In this document: piece after piece, positions 42,562 through 51,648 of the stretch
How positions within the stretch are numbered: position 1 is the first letter of the stretch
Layout of the letters: every line of letters begins with the position of its first letter
NCBI GenBank assembly: GCA_035294005.1
Contig: DATGLT010000445.1
Span: forward strand, 4,748 to 68,747
From: JANXQE01 sp035294005
GTDB lineage: Bacteria > Verrucomicrobiota > Verrucomicrobiia > Limisphaerales > UBA8199
DNA: 64,000 nt
Direction of reading: 5' to 3'
The notes under the pieces: model-generated
What the model was told of the DNA's origin: nothing
Databases searched by the model: none
The model's input: only the letters and a program-made list of their open reading frames with translations
Position numbers and translations under genes: made by a program

Positions 42562-42693
42562 CTTACTTGTTGGTGCTCGCGGCGGGCGGAGCATTGGTGC
42601 TGGCACTCGAGGTGTCGCTGCCGCTTTGGTTACAGCCCGCAAACACGCCCACTGCGAGGCCCAATAGTGCAATAAGGGTCAATAGCCTTTTCA
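42562..42693 (-). CDS. Small 43-residue lipoprotein
   Basis: An ATG at 42693 opens a 43-codon frame ending at TAA 42562. The product begins MKRLLTLIALLGLAVG and reaches a lipobox VFAGC (Cys21). The remaining 22 residues are Ser/Thr/Asn/Ala/Pro-rich with no apparent fold. The clear signal peptide and lipobox plus a strong terminator just downstream support it as a real gene. It is too short for domain assignment. Such entericidin-size lipoproteins are common in Gram-negatives, but I infer no function. Confidence 0.7.
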
Positions 42694-42786
42694 TAGTGGG
42701 GTTAACCTTGACCAGAAATCCTTGTAGGACTAGTAAAAAGTTACCCTACCATCCCTGCGCAAAACTCCTGCGCGTTTGGGGTGGTG

Positions 42787-43470
42787 TCACCGCGCTTTCC
42801 CGGAAGGCCGCCGGCCAATCACCAGAAACTGTTCGCCTTTCCAACGCCAAAGCAAAGGCAGCTTGAGATAGAGCCCTATGCACCACATCGGATATTGCCG
42901 CGCACCCACCATGGTGTAGGGCAGGAAACGAGCGTAGCAGTTCTCGATCTCAAAGCCTCGAACGGCCATCCCTTCGGACAATGAAGTTTCTGTCAACGGC
43001 AGGTAATGGTCCCAAAAATCCCAATACCGGCCGTCCGTGAACTTGATATTTGGCCCCATGGCAATGAGCCGTCCGCCGGGTTTGAGACAGCGAAAGACCT
43101 GTTCCAAAGTGCGGCCGAGGGCTGTCTTATCGGGGAGATGCTCGAAGAAATTGCTGGTGAATACGACATCGAGGTGAGCATCGGGCAAGGGCCACGTTGT
43201 GGAACAATCCTGCTCGAGGAACTGGACGCCGGGAGCGAGGTTGGACCGAGTGTTCGGGTTGAGGTCCATGCCGAACTTGGAAGCAGCGCGGACGGTGTTG
43301 ATAAACTCGCCGTAACCGCAACCGAGATCCAAAACGGCGGCGCCCTCGGGAACGAGGCGCTGGAAGAAGTTGGGCACCAGGACCTGCCAGACGCGCAGGC
43401 GATAGTCCCGCACCGCGTCAAACCGGTTGCCGTAAACCCGGGCTAATTCACTTTGTCGTTCGTCCTGCAT
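42787..43470 (-). CDS. Class I SAM-dependent methyltransferase (glycan cluster)
   Basis: A 227-residue methyltransferase: motif I AAVLDLGCGYGEFINTV, acidic residue in FGMDLNPN, then DVVFTSNFFEHLPDK and CLKPGGRLIAMGPN. The C-terminal part LYLKLPLLWRWKGEQFLVIG is hydrophobic, perhaps membrane-associated. It overlaps the end of the GT2 gene by 23 bases and is the last of a three-gene run with the GT2 and the epimerase. The substrate is probably a polyprenol-linked sugar or glycan, judged from context only. Confidence 0.82.
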   Translation of the reverse strand: MQDERQSELARVYGNRFDAVRDYRLRVWQVLVPNFFQRLVPEGAAVLDLGCGYGEFINTVRAASKFGMDLNPNTRSNLAPGVQFLEQDCSTTWPLPDAHLDVVFTSNFFEHLPDKTALGRTLEQVFRCLKPGGRLIAMGPNIKFTDGRYWDFWDHYLPLTETSLSEGMAVRGFEIENCYARFLPYTMVGARQYPMWCIGLYLKLPLLWRWKGEQFLVIGRRPSGKAR

Positions 43471-44236
43471 CTTGTTTCATGTAATCACCGCGGCTGAAGT
43501 ATTTCTCAAGCCAAACGTAAAGGCAGATAAACAAGTAGCGGCTGCCCATCTCGCGAATTTTCAGCTTGGCCTCGCCGGTCCGCCGGTTTCGCCATGTGAT
43601 CGGGATCACGGTCCAACTGAACCCGCGCACAATGGCTTTAAGAGGCAACTCGACGGTTAAGTTGAAATGCGGCGAAATGAGTGGTTTACAGCCCTGGATC
43701 ACTTCTCGGCGGTACGCTTTGAAGGCGTTTGTGGTATCGTTGAGCCGCACTGCAAAAATCGTTTTTAAAAAGAAATTCGCCATTCGATTCACGATCAGCT
43801 TGATCTTCGGGTAATCAATCACCCCGCCGCCTTTCATGAACCGGCTTCCAAAAACACAATCCCAGCCCTGGTTCAGCTCGTGCCAATAGCGGACCACATC
43901 GCGACAATCATCCGATTCGTCCGCCATCATGATGACAACCGCGTCGCCCTTGAAGCGGTCCAACCCGCAGGCAACCGCACGGCCGAATCCGTGCAGCGCT
44001 TCGTTTTTGACGGGAACCAGTTCCGGCATATTGACCGCCAGCTTGGAGAGGAGTTGCCACGTTTCATCCGTGCTGCCGTCGTCCACCACCACGATTTCAT
44101 GCGGCACTTCGTGCAGCTTCAGTTCCAGATGCAAGTGTTGGACGGTCGAAAGAATGCAACCGGATTCGTTGCGAGCGGGAATGACGACCGAAAACAGCGA
44201 CAGCGGCCTGGGTTCGGGTGATTGCGGCTTGCTCAT
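43448..44236 (-). CDS. GT2-family glycosyltransferase (polyprenol-phosphate type)
   Basis: A 262-residue family 2 glycosyltransferase: FSVVIPARNESGCILSTVQ, the nucleotide-binding DDGSTDETW, and an acidic cluster MADESDD. LNDTTNAFKAYRREVIQG resembles polyprenyl-phosphate glucose/mannose transferases (DPM1-like), but no C-terminal transmembrane pair is obvious; a helix around YLFICLYVWLEKYF is amphipathic. ATG 44236 overlaps the epimerase stop by four bases. It probably adds a sugar to undecaprenyl phosphate or to a growing chain. Confidence 0.87.
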   Translation of the reverse strand: MSKPQSPEPRPLSLFSVVIPARNESGCILSTVQHLHLELKLHEVPHEIVVVDDGSTDETWQLLSKLAVNMPELVPVKNEALHGFGRAVACGLDRFKGDAVVIMMADESDDCRDVVRYWHELNQGWDCVFGSRFMKGGGVIDYPKIKLIVNRMANFFLKTIFAVRLNDTTNAFKAYRREVIQGCKPLISPHFNLTVELPLKAIVRGFSWTVIPITWRNRRTGEAKLKIREMGSRYLFICLYVWLEKYFSRGDYMKQDAGRTTK

Positions 44237-45297
44237 GAGCCAGCGCAAATATCGAGCCAATCCGGATGATCGACCGCGTGTCGGGCGATTTCCTCGAGAA
44301 TTGATTCCATGGGTGTTGCTGGGGTCCAGCCCCACTCACGCTGTGCGCGCGAAGAATCCAACACAAGCCAGGGCACATCGTACGGGCGGTTGGCAGGTTC
44401 CGATTTGACCTGGTGCTGCCCAAACCGACCGGCGCACCACTGGCTGAGCTTTGCCAGAGATATGCTGTTGGCAACGCCTCCTGACACGTTGAGCACACCG
44501 CCGCCCTTTTCAGGTTGCTTCAATTGGGAGGCAACCAATTGCGCCAGGTCGCGCGGGTGCAGACAATCCCTGACCTGGTAGCCTGTTCCGTTGAAGCCAA
44601 TGTATTTCAAGGGCAGGCGGCGACAATACGAATGAATCCAGAAACTGTAAATCCCCTGGTCCGCCTTGCCGAATTGGCCTGCGCCCGCCATCACACCGCA
44701 ACGATTCACGTGCACGGGAAAATCGAAAGCCTTCGAGTATTCGAGGGCCAGGAATTCTGAGGCCAGCTTGGCCGAACCGTAAAGAGAAAGCGGCGGTTGG
44801 GTTGAAAAACCCTCGGATACGCCCTCCCTGGTAACGCCTGGGATCTTGCAAGCATCGGATGTCGGCGAGAACGCTGAATCCGTGACGGTCACAGCCAGCG
44901 ACGCAAGCTCGGACTGCGAGTAAACCCGGCTGGTACTGAGCATTACCAACCCGGCCTTATGACGCTTGCAGTATTCCAGAACGTTAATCGTGCCCACCAG
45001 GTTGTGTTCCATTAATTGGCGGCTGCTCGTCTCGGCCCCGATACCAGCCAGCACGCTCGGGTTCGCGGCGGCGTCAATAACCCAGTCGACCTTGGGGAGG
45101 GTTTCCAGATCGCTAGGGTTGCGAACGTCGCCATGCAACAAGTGCGCCGACGCGTGCAGTATACGCCGATTCAGTTCACTCCCTAGCCGGCTAAGATTAT
45201 CCAGCCCAATGATCTCCAGACCTTCACAGCGCGCGCGCAACTCGTTCGAAAGGACGCTGCCGACGAACCCGCAAATGCCAGTGATGAGAACTTTCAC
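44233..45297 (-). CDS. NAD-dependent sugar epimerase/dehydratase (SDR)
   Basis: An extended short-chain dehydrogenase of 354 residues: NAD-binding KVLITGICGFVGSVLSNEL, the acidic NAD-specificity region IIGLDNLSR, and the catalytic YGSAK motif (SLYGSAKLASEFLALEY) with a Ser in VMLSTSRVY. It looks closest to CDP-paratose 2-epimerase or UDP-glucose 4-epimerase-type enzymes; the exact sugar is not determinable. The GTG at 45297 is the likely start. It heads the three-gene operon with the GT2 and methyltransferase. The first glycine of the usual GxxGxxG is present. Confidence 0.87.
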   Translation of the reverse strand: MKVLITGICGFVGSVLSNELRARCEGLEIIGLDNLSRLGSELNRRILHASAHLLHGDVRNPSDLETLPKVDWVIDAAANPSVLAGIGAETSSRQLMEHNLVGTINVLEYCKRHKAGLVMLSTSRVYSQSELASLAVTVTDSAFSPTSDACKIPGVTREGVSEGFSTQPPLSLYGSAKLASEFLALEYSKAFDFPVHVNRCGVMAGAGQFGKADQGIYSFWIHSYCRRLPLKYIGFNGTGYQVRDCLHPRDLAQLVASQLKQPEKGGGVLNVSGGVANSISLAKLSQWCAGRFGQHQVKSEPANRPYDVPWLVLDSSRAQREWGWTPATPMESILEEIARHAVDHPDWLDICAGS

Positions 45298-45846
45298 GAC
45301 ACGAACGTGTTACGGTGGAGATGGGTTGTCGGCAGGGTGCTTTAACATTGTAACGATTTCCAAGGTGCTAGCTTAAAAAGTGCGCCGGCATTGGCGAAAT
45401 TGTGAGCTGTTTTATGCTTTTTCAGAGGGCCAAGCCATGGACGATCAATGCGGGTTTTTCAACCCACTAGCAAGGTCAAACCTTGTCTACCATTGCAGAT
45501 GAACGCGGATGGCATTTTGCCAAGAGATTCACTCCGAAATCGAATATATGTCCCGATTTTTTTCGTGCTGAAGGAGAAAAAATCACTTTCATTGCTTCAT
45601 TCCAGATACTGGGACGGAAAATTGAATTCTGCCCCATTGGTTTACTGAGTTGAAGAGCGACACTGGGATCGTTTTTGAAATCGCAGGGTTTCAACCTTGA
45701 CGTCGTCGCGGATTTCGGTGATTAAACTGTTTACCAGGACGTAGAGTTCACGGCCTTATGAAAATTCCGACCGGTCATTGTCTAGGAGATCATTCAGTTC
45801 GTCGGTTCGTAGCAGGCGCGCTTGACTGCCAGCCAGCTCGCGTTGG
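45298..45846. other. Long intergenic region between epimerase and propeller genes
   Basis: This 549-base stretch lies between two divergently transcribed genes and should hold both promoters. It contains several A/T-rich runs around 45541-45640 and a GGGTTTTTCAACCC inverted repeat at 45452-45465. A 66-codon frame at 45448-45648 has no recognisable feature and I do not call it. No tRNA, transposase remnant or array was found. Confidence 0.4.
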
Positions 45847-45906
45847 TTGAGCCTGTCGTCAAGCCGATACCCGTTAACCCTAAATCGTTACTGTGAAGGC
45901 ACCCCT

Positions 45907-47061
45907 TTGAGGTTTCTCGTTGCTCAATCGGCTCTTATTGTTGCTGTAAGCCTAATCTCTGCAAGGGGAGGAGCTGAGACTCGAATGCTTACAAATGACT
46001 GGTCGTTTGTGCTCGTATACGCTAGCGATTCTTCACCCGCTATCGCGGACGACGGAACACTTTATTTAGGGGCTTGGAACGGAGACCTGCGGGCATTGCA
46101 CCCGGATGGGTCACCTAAGTGGCTGTTTCATGCCGGCCGCGAGATCAAGTCCTCCCCTGCGATCGGTTTTGATGGAACGATCTATTTCGGAAGCCGGGAC
46201 CGCAAGCTCTACGCGCTGGGTTCTGAAGGCAACAAAAAATGGGATTTTAAGACCGGAGCGTGGGTCGACGCATCGCCGGCGATTGGCCTCGACGGAACCA
46301 TTTACTTTGGGTCTTGGGATAAAAGCTTTTACGCACTGACAAGGGACGGCTCCGAGCGATGGCGATTTCAAACGGGCGGCGAAATCAGCGCATCCGCAGC
46401 TATCAACTTCCAAGGGAATATTTGTTTCGGTTCGCATGATGGGAAGTTTTATGTACTTCAGCCAGATGGGCATCCTGTGTGCAGCTATCCGACAGGCGGC
46501 CCGATTATCTCATCCCCGGCGATTACCCTGAGCAACACGGCTTATTTCTCGTCCACAGATGGCTTTTTCTACGCGCTGGATGCGCGGGGTTCTTTGTTAT
46601 GGCGGCTCAAAACAGGCGGAATCAGCGAATCGTCACCGGTTATTGGAAACGATGGAACCATTTATGTCGGCGTTAACCGCGCTTTTTGGGCAATCTCGTC
46701 CGACGGGAAGAAACAGTGGGAACAGGCCGACACTCAACTGGTCGATGCTTCGCCTTTGGCTCTGCAGGATGGCAGCGCCTGCTTCGTTTCCCGTTTGGGT
46801 GACTTAGTAAACCTCAACGGTCCCAATCAGTTCAATTGGCTATTTTACCAGAATTGGTACGGCTCGGTGTCTCCTTCCGTTGGAACAGACGGGAAGATTT
46901 ACACGTTTGGCAACGTCGTAGGAAAAGGAACGATTCTCTATGCTTTGCCGACACATTATAAATTGGCCGGTTCCTCATGGCCACGATTCCGAGGAGACGC
47001 TCATGGCACAGGGAGAGCGTGCCAATCGGAATGGCGCGATTCCGTTTCAGCTGGACCGTAA
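45907..47061 (+). CDS. Secreted PQQ-like repeat (beta-propeller) protein
   Basis: A roughly 384-residue exported protein of tandem PQQ-type blades. The frame reads a signal peptide LRFLVAQSALIVAVSLISARGG ahead of repeats SPAIADDGTLYLGAWNGDLR, SPAIGFDGTIYFGSRDRKLY, SPAIGLDGTIYFGSWDKSFY and similar, about seven blades. There is no ATG; a TTG at 45907 preceded by GAAGG at about 45894-45898 fits best, while a TTG at 45847 would add 20 residues. It interrupts the glycan cluster on the opposite strand and its 3' end overlaps the convergent GT gene by 15 bases. The function is unknown. Confidence 0.82.
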   Translation: MRFLVAQSALIVAVSLISARGGAETRMLTNDWSFVLVYASDSSPAIADDGTLYLGAWNGDLRALHPDGSPKWLFHAGREIKSSPAIGFDGTIYFGSRDRKLYALGSEGNKKWDFKTGAWVDASPAIGLDGTIYFGSWDKSFYALTRDGSERWRFQTGGEISASAAINFQGNICFGSHDGKFYVLQPDGHPVCSYPTGGPIISSPAITLSNTAYFSSTDGFFYALDARGSLLWRLKTGGISESSPVIGNDGTIYVGVNRAFWAISSDGKKQWEQADTQLVDASPLALQDGSACFVSRLGDLVNLNGPNQFNWLFYQNWYGSVSPSVGTDGKIYTFGNVVGKGTILYALPTHYKLAGSSWPRFRGDAHGTGRACQSEWRDSVSAGP

Positions 47062-48126
47062 CATCGCCCGATAAACTTCCACAGCTTGCTCTGCGCATCT
47101 TCTCCAAGAGAATTTGTCTGCTTGCACAAGTCCCATTTCAACTAATTCCCCGCGCAGGATAGCATCGGCGCTGATTCGCCGCATGGCCTCCAGGTATGCC
47201 CCGGGTGTCATTTCCGCGAAGAGCGCGGCGGCCCCGGCGACCTCCGGGAGACTCGCCACCGCCGAGCAGATGACCGGACAACCCAGAGACATGGCCTCAG
47301 CCACGGGCAAACCGAACCCCTCGTATTTGCTAGGAAAGACCAGTCCCATTGCATGGCGGTAAAGATAAACCAGAATCTCATCTGGCAACCGTCCCAGGTA
47401 GTGCCAGTTTTTGGGCGGCGGGCCCTCGCCTCGAATGCCTTCCCATCGCGCTCCCACAATCAGCAAAGGCGGAAGCACGATTTTTCTGCTTTCGGCCACC
47501 GCATAAACTTCCTTCAGCAGAGCCAGGTTTTTCCCGGGTTCCAGCGACCCAACGAAAAGGAAGTATTCATTTGGCAAACTGAAATCAGGTCTCCTTTCAG
47601 GCGGGGCGGACTCGCCCTGATGAAAATCGCAGCCGTTATGAATCACCGTCAAGCTCGATGCCGGAAGGTTCAGCAACGCCATCGCTTCGGTGGCGGTAAA
47701 GCGGCTGATGCAGATCACCTGGTCGGCGCTCCGCAGCCTTTGCATTCGCCCAAGCGCAACCCTGAGATGCCAGGAGCGGAATCGTTCAGGATACCTTAAA
47801 ACGGCGAGATCGTGTAGTGTAACGACCTCCTTAATGCCTCGTGGTGTGCTAATCAGGGGTCCCGCTGTGGAATGAAGCAATGCTATATTGCACTTGCGAA
47901 GCCAAAGAGGAGCACTGAACTTCGCCCAAATCAATTCACGGTAAAACGTTTTGAAAGCACGCTGGGGTTGCCGGTATGAAAAGTTTTGTACTTCCCAAGC
48001 GACAACGCGCAGGTCGATGTCAGGTGTGCCCAAGCACTTCAGGCCTTTGAGCAGGCCGCGAATGTACCTGGCCAAGCCGGCCTGAGTGGTATAAAGGCCG
48101 TTCGTATCGATGCCGACCAGGGGCAT
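47047..48126 (-). CDS. GT4-family glycosyltransferase
   Basis: A 359-residue GT-B glycosyltransferase: the N-terminal GLYTTQAGLARYIRGLLKGL, a linker with VVTLHDLAVLRYPERF, the donor-domain YFLFVGSLEPGKNLALLKEV, and the nucleotide-sugar E-x7-E in FPSKYEGFGLPVAEAMSLG. ATG 48126 is preferred to the in-frame TTG at 48132. It sits two bases after the methyltransferase stop, suggesting a two-gene operon. Donor and acceptor sugars are unknown. Confidence 0.9.
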   Translation of the reverse strand: MPLVGIDTNGLYTTQAGLARYIRGLLKGLKCLGTPDIDLRVVAWEVQNFSYRQPQRAFKTFYRELIWAKFSAPLWLRKCNIALLHSTAGPLISTPRGIKEVVTLHDLAVLRYPERFRSWHLRVALGRMQRLRSADQVICISRFTATEAMALLNLPASSLTVIHNGCDFHQGESAPPERRPDFSLPNEYFLFVGSLEPGKNLALLKEVYAVAESRKIVLPPLLIVGARWEGIRGEGPPPKNWHYLGRLPDEILVYLYRHAMGLVFPSKYEGFGLPVAEAMSLGCPVICSAVASLPEVAGAAALFAEMTPGAYLEAMRRISADAILRGELVEMGLVQADKFSWRRCAEQAVEVYRAMLRSS

Positions 48127-48128
48127 CC

Positions 48129-48887
48129 TCAAGGTTTCCTGAAGATATAGAAGAAGCCCTCAGTCGTCGGGCCGGCGCATGGGTCAGGTTCAACGTGAAT
48201 TAGTCTCAAACCGGCCTGGGAAGCAGTCGATTCAACCGTAGACCTGGGGGTGAAATAGACGTCAAAGGCGGCGGAACTTCCGTGCCGCCAACGCCGGTAG
48301 ACCTTGCCCATTCCAAGCGGAAGCGACTCAACCAAAGACTGCCTGAACTCGGCCATCCGATCAGTCTGAAGTTTCCGAGTCGGCAGTTGAAAGCTAACCA
48401 CCCCGGCCGGCGCGCAGATTCGAGCAAAATCCGTAATATACTTGGCCGCCATCGACCAGGGCATGTGTTGCAAGCACACCAAAGAGAAAACCAAATCAAA
48501 TTCCCCTTCCTTGAAAATCCTGAGATCCTCGCTCGGGTTCAGAACGAATTTGACATGATCTTTTCCCGCCAAATTACTGTTCGCTATTTTCAGCATTGCC
48601 GAGGAAATATCGACACCAGTGACGCTTTTCGCTCTTTTGGCCCAAGCGAACGTCAGCCGTCCCACGCCACACCCGAAGTCCAGAACATGCGAGAACAAGC
48701 CCGTAGTGGGAATGTGTTTTGCAATGAGCTCATAATATTGCGATACTGTTTGTTCGCCGGTCTCCATGAATTCCTTCATGTTCCAGCGCCCGCCCCGCTT
48801 GTCCGGGTGCGAGTAGATGGCCCACAATGGATCCTCTTTCCCCAGCACCTCCCAGGTTTCGGACAGATGTCTTAAATCTGATTTCAT
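48129..48887 (-). CDS. Class I SAM-dependent methyltransferase
   Basis: A 252-residue methyltransferase: motif I VLDFGCGVGRLTFAWA, acidic motif VTGVDISSAML, then FDLVFSLVCLQHMP and APAGVVSFQLPTR. ATG 48887 is chosen from three successive possible starts (TTG, GTG, ATG). A preceding helix DPLWAIYSHPDKRGG begins the domain. The C-terminal strand ends FFYIFRKP. It is in the same transcript as the downstream GT4 gene, so it may methylate a glycan. Confidence 0.85.
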   Translation of the reverse strand: MKSDLRHLSETWEVLGKEDPLWAIYSHPDKRGGRWNMKEFMETGEQTVSQYYELIAKHIPTTGLFSHVLDFGCGVGRLTFAWAKRAKSVTGVDISSAMLKIANSNLAGKDHVKFVLNPSEDLRIFKEGEFDLVFSLVCLQHMPWSMAAKYITDFARICAPAGVVSFQLPTRKLQTDRMAEFRQSLVESLPLGMGKVYRRWRHGSSAAFDVYFTPRSTVESTASQAGLRLIHVEPDPCAGPTTEGFFYIFRKP

Positions 48888-49022
48888 CACCAATACTGAG
48901 ACTTAAATGAGAGAGCATTGTCAACCTGATCCTTGCGTTGCTGCAGTCCCGCCATTGGCAAAACCTCAACTGAGAGTCCCTGTGAGCCTGTCACGATCCG
49001 TGCTGAACTTGCAATGGCGCCG

Positions 49023-50546
49023 TCATGCGGGTTGCAAGCGCAAATCTTCTGCCGAAGAAGTTGCGACGGGGGCTGGTGCATGCATCCGTTGGCGCACTCC
49101 GCCGTTCACCGAAAGACTCAGCCCGACGGTGCCGGTGAAAAGCATCAGGTCAATGTAGAACTCCCCGTAAAACAGGCAGTAAAAGACTAGACGACCAGCG
49201 AAATATGCTAACAAAAAGGTGTTTAGGGATCGAAACTCGGGGGGGCTATACCGATAGTTGATGTAAAGAACCCGCAGCGATGCCACGCAAAAGGCGACGA
49301 AAGCCAGGAAACCCCAGATTCCAAAAGGGACGATCAGCGTGAGGATTCCCTGGTGATAGTCGCCGCTGATAATCGCCGCGTCGTAAGCGGTGGACATGCC
49401 TCGCTGAGCGCCGAGCGCTGTTAAATACGCATCCGTGCCGTCGAAGTTAAACCCTTTGCCAAGCAGCAAGTAGCGCGGCACCAAGCCGAGCGCGGTACGC
49501 CACATTTCCCAACGCCAGTCCCAAGTGCCTTCCGCATCGCGCCTGACCGCCGGATCAACCTGCACCGGGAGAAAGCTGATGCTGCGTTGTACGACCAACG
49601 GAAGACGATCAGAAAATGCAAAAAGCAATGTCAGCCCGACAACTCCGGCCAGCGAGAACCACAAAAAAATTCGGCTCCGAAACAAACCCTCGAAATAAAA
49701 CTGGAACAGCGCTACGGTTACCAAAGTAATCAAGAAGGATCGGAACCCTCCCAGTAGACCGAGTCCGAGTACTACAAGGAAAATTCCGAATCTCCAGGGC
49801 TTGCCAAAATCAAGAATACCTCGAATACCGAACCGTAACATCATGTACCAACAGACGGCTTGCGACATGAACATCACACCCACATATCGCTGGAGATCCT
49901 GCCCGAAAATAGTGGTATCGGCGGCGATGGAGGTTTGGGCAAAAAGGACAAGGAGGGATTCCATTCCCGATCCGGCAAGCGCGATCAGGACCGGAAGGAC
50001 TGAGGTTGCGGCCGAAAGAAAAAACAGACTGGTCAGCAGTTTGGCACGATGGGCGGCGACGGGCTGGCTGATGAAAGCGAAGTAGCCGGCGATAGCCCCA
50101 AATACCTGGAAATAGCGCATTGCCCCCCAAGCATCTGAGCCGAGCGCCCTCGCATGAATGCCGCCGGTCTGCTGCGCCGTGAAAACCACGATCCCGACGA
50201 GCAGGAGCAATGGAATGCTCACCGATGGGCAATGGATGGCGTTTGCTTCGTTCAACAGTGCTCTCTTCGCAGCTGCCATGAGCAGACTCAATGCTCCAAC
50301 CAGGTACCCAACAGCCGGCGCGCCGGGTAGGAAAAAAGCCACCAAAGCAAGGTTCCAACTAACGATCAGCGCCTCGTGGTGCCATTTGAGCATGATAGGA
50401 ACGAGCAGCAAAAAAAGAATCAATGAGATTAAAACCATGCTGGTTGACTCCAACGGGGTGGCGAGCAAGTAACCGAGGAAGATGGCCAGCGGCACACAAA
50501 TACCGAACAACATCAATCCGCTAAATAGCGAGGAACCTTTAAACAT
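49023..50546 (-). CDS. O-antigen-ligase-like polytopic membrane protein
   Basis: A 507-residue membrane protein with about 11-12 hydrophobic helices. It resembles the WaaL/O-antigen polymerase/ExoQ superfamily by layout: a large periplasmic loop between VQRSISFLPVQVDPAV and GMSTAYDAAIISGDYHQGI, and the family-like GKGFNFDGTDAYL and GDYHQGILTLIVPFG segments. It probably transfers an undecaprenyl-linked polymer or repeat unit. ATG 50546 is chosen because the first helix starts there; it overlaps the upstream GT4 gene by eight bases. WaaL versus Wzy cannot be separated by sequence. Confidence 0.8.
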   Translation of the reverse strand: MFKGSSLFSGLMLFGICVPLAIFLGYLLATPLESTSMVLISLILFLLLVPIMLKWHHEALIVSWNLALVAFFLPGAPAVGYLVGALSLLMAAAKRALLNEANAIHCPSVSIPLLLLVGIVVFTAQQTGGIHARALGSDAWGAMRYFQVFGAIAGYFAFISQPVAAHRAKLLTSLFFLSAATSVLPVLIALAGSGMESLLVLFAQTSIAADTTIFGQDLQRYVGVMFMSQAVCWYMMLRFGIRGILDFGKPWRFGIFLVVLGLGLLGGFRSFLITLVTVALFQFYFEGLFRSRIFLWFSLAGVVGLTLLFAFSDRLPLVVQRSISFLPVQVDPAVRRDAEGTWDWRWEMWRTALGLVPRYLLLGKGFNFDGTDAYLTALGAQRGMSTAYDAAIISGDYHQGILTLIVPFGIWGFLAFVAFCVASLRVLYINYRYSPPEFRSLNTFLLAYFAGRLVFYCLFYGEFYIDLMLFTGTVGLSLSVNGGVRQRMHAPAPVATSSAEDLRLQPA

Positions 50547-51648
50547 GTGCCAGAAGATTAGAATAAAGAAGCTGGTATTGCGCAACCATTTTCGAAGCGC
50601 AGAATTCGCATAACACCCGTTGATGCGCCATGTTCCCAACTCCTTGCAGCTCTTTGGGGCTAGCGATCAATCCCTGGAGAATTTTGGCGGCATCCTCGAA
50701 CCTCCCTGGTTCAAACAGCCAGCCCGTTTTGTTCTCAAGAATAATCTCGGCTACTCCGCCCACTCTGGACGCCAATACTGGAACTCCCGACTGCCCAGCT
50801 TCAAGTAAAACCGTAGGGAAAGGGTCAAATTCACTGGAGGGGAGCAATAACAGGTCCACTGAACGCAGGAAGTTCTGCGGGGACTCCACCCAGCCAAGCC
50901 ATCGAACTCGCGACCACCAGGGTCTCGTCCCGTAACCTCTTTGGATGTCGTCTGCTAACATTTTGCCGGCCTTATCGGAGGCTCCGCCTGCGATGAGCAG
51001 TTCCCATGGTGCCGTATCAGTGGGCAATGCGTCGGCAATCTGGAAAAGCGTTCGCAACCCTTTGCGCTCAGAAAACATTCCCAGGAAGCCGATACGAAAA
51101 GGACCAGGAGCCCGGAGCTTGATCCCGAGATTAACGGACGGCAGCCCGTTCCGCACTACCTGGAGTTTGGACGCAGGGTAACCGGCATCAGCGCACGCAT
51201 CCCGAACCGCTCCGGAAACACACACAATTCTCTTCAAGCCGAACCGAGCGCACCAGCGCATTAACCGGCGGCGTTTGCGGCGAATGAAGGATGCCTCAGG
51301 ATGGTCATGCAGTGTTCCGATTGCCGGACGCCGCGACAACCAACCAATAAAAGCCGACAATTCCCAATCCCGAGCGGCCCACCCATGCACAAGGTCAAAG
51401 TCGAATTCGGCACGAAGGGCCTTAAGGCTCTTCGCTTGACGCCAGATTGTAAAAGGAGAGAACGCAGGACAGGGCTCAAGCCAGACAGGAATGGTTTGAG
51501 CAGGCAGCAACCCTGCAACCCGGCTTTTTCGCACGGCGGCAACTGCCACCTTGCAGTCCGTGCGCGCCAATTCCGTGAGAAAATAGCCCAGCATGGTTTC
51601 CGCGCCAGCAAAGTATTCACTCTCCGGATGGATGATTAGAACACGCAT
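50539..51648 (-). CDS. GT4-family glycosyltransferase
   Basis: A 369-residue GT-B glycosyltransferase. It starts at ATG 51648 (MRVLIIHPESEYFAGAETML); an open frame continuing upstream to 51855 has no counterpart. DWELSAFIGWLSRRPAIGTL lies in the acceptor half, and the donor half has FRIGFLGMFSERKGLRTLFQ. The E-x7-E motif is SEFDPFPTVLLEAGQSGVPV. Its stop overlaps the ligase-like gene by eight bases, so both are translated from one message. The sugars are not assignable. Confidence 0.9.
   Translation of the reverse strand: MRVLIIHPESEYFAGAETMLGYFLTELARTDCKVAVAAVRKSRVAGLLPAQTIPVWLEPCPAFSPFTIWRQAKSLKALRAEFDFDLVHGWAARDWELSAFIGWLSRRPAIGTLHDHPEASFIRRKRRRLMRWCARFGLKRIVCVSGAVRDACADAGYPASKLQVVRNGLPSVNLGIKLRAPGPFRIGFLGMFSERKGLRTLFQIADALPTDTAPWELLIAGGASDKAGKMLADDIQRGYGTRPWWSRVRWLGWVESPQNFLRSVDLLLLPSSEFDPFPTVLLEAGQSGVPVLASRVGGVAEIILENKTGWLFEPGRFEDAAKILQGLIASPKELQGVGNMAHQRVLCEFCASKMVAQYQLLYSNLLAHV

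Noticed and set aside
45448..45648. 66-codon frame in the long intergenic spacer
   Set aside because: No signal peptide, domain or ribosome site, and A/T-rich composition unlike the genes around it.
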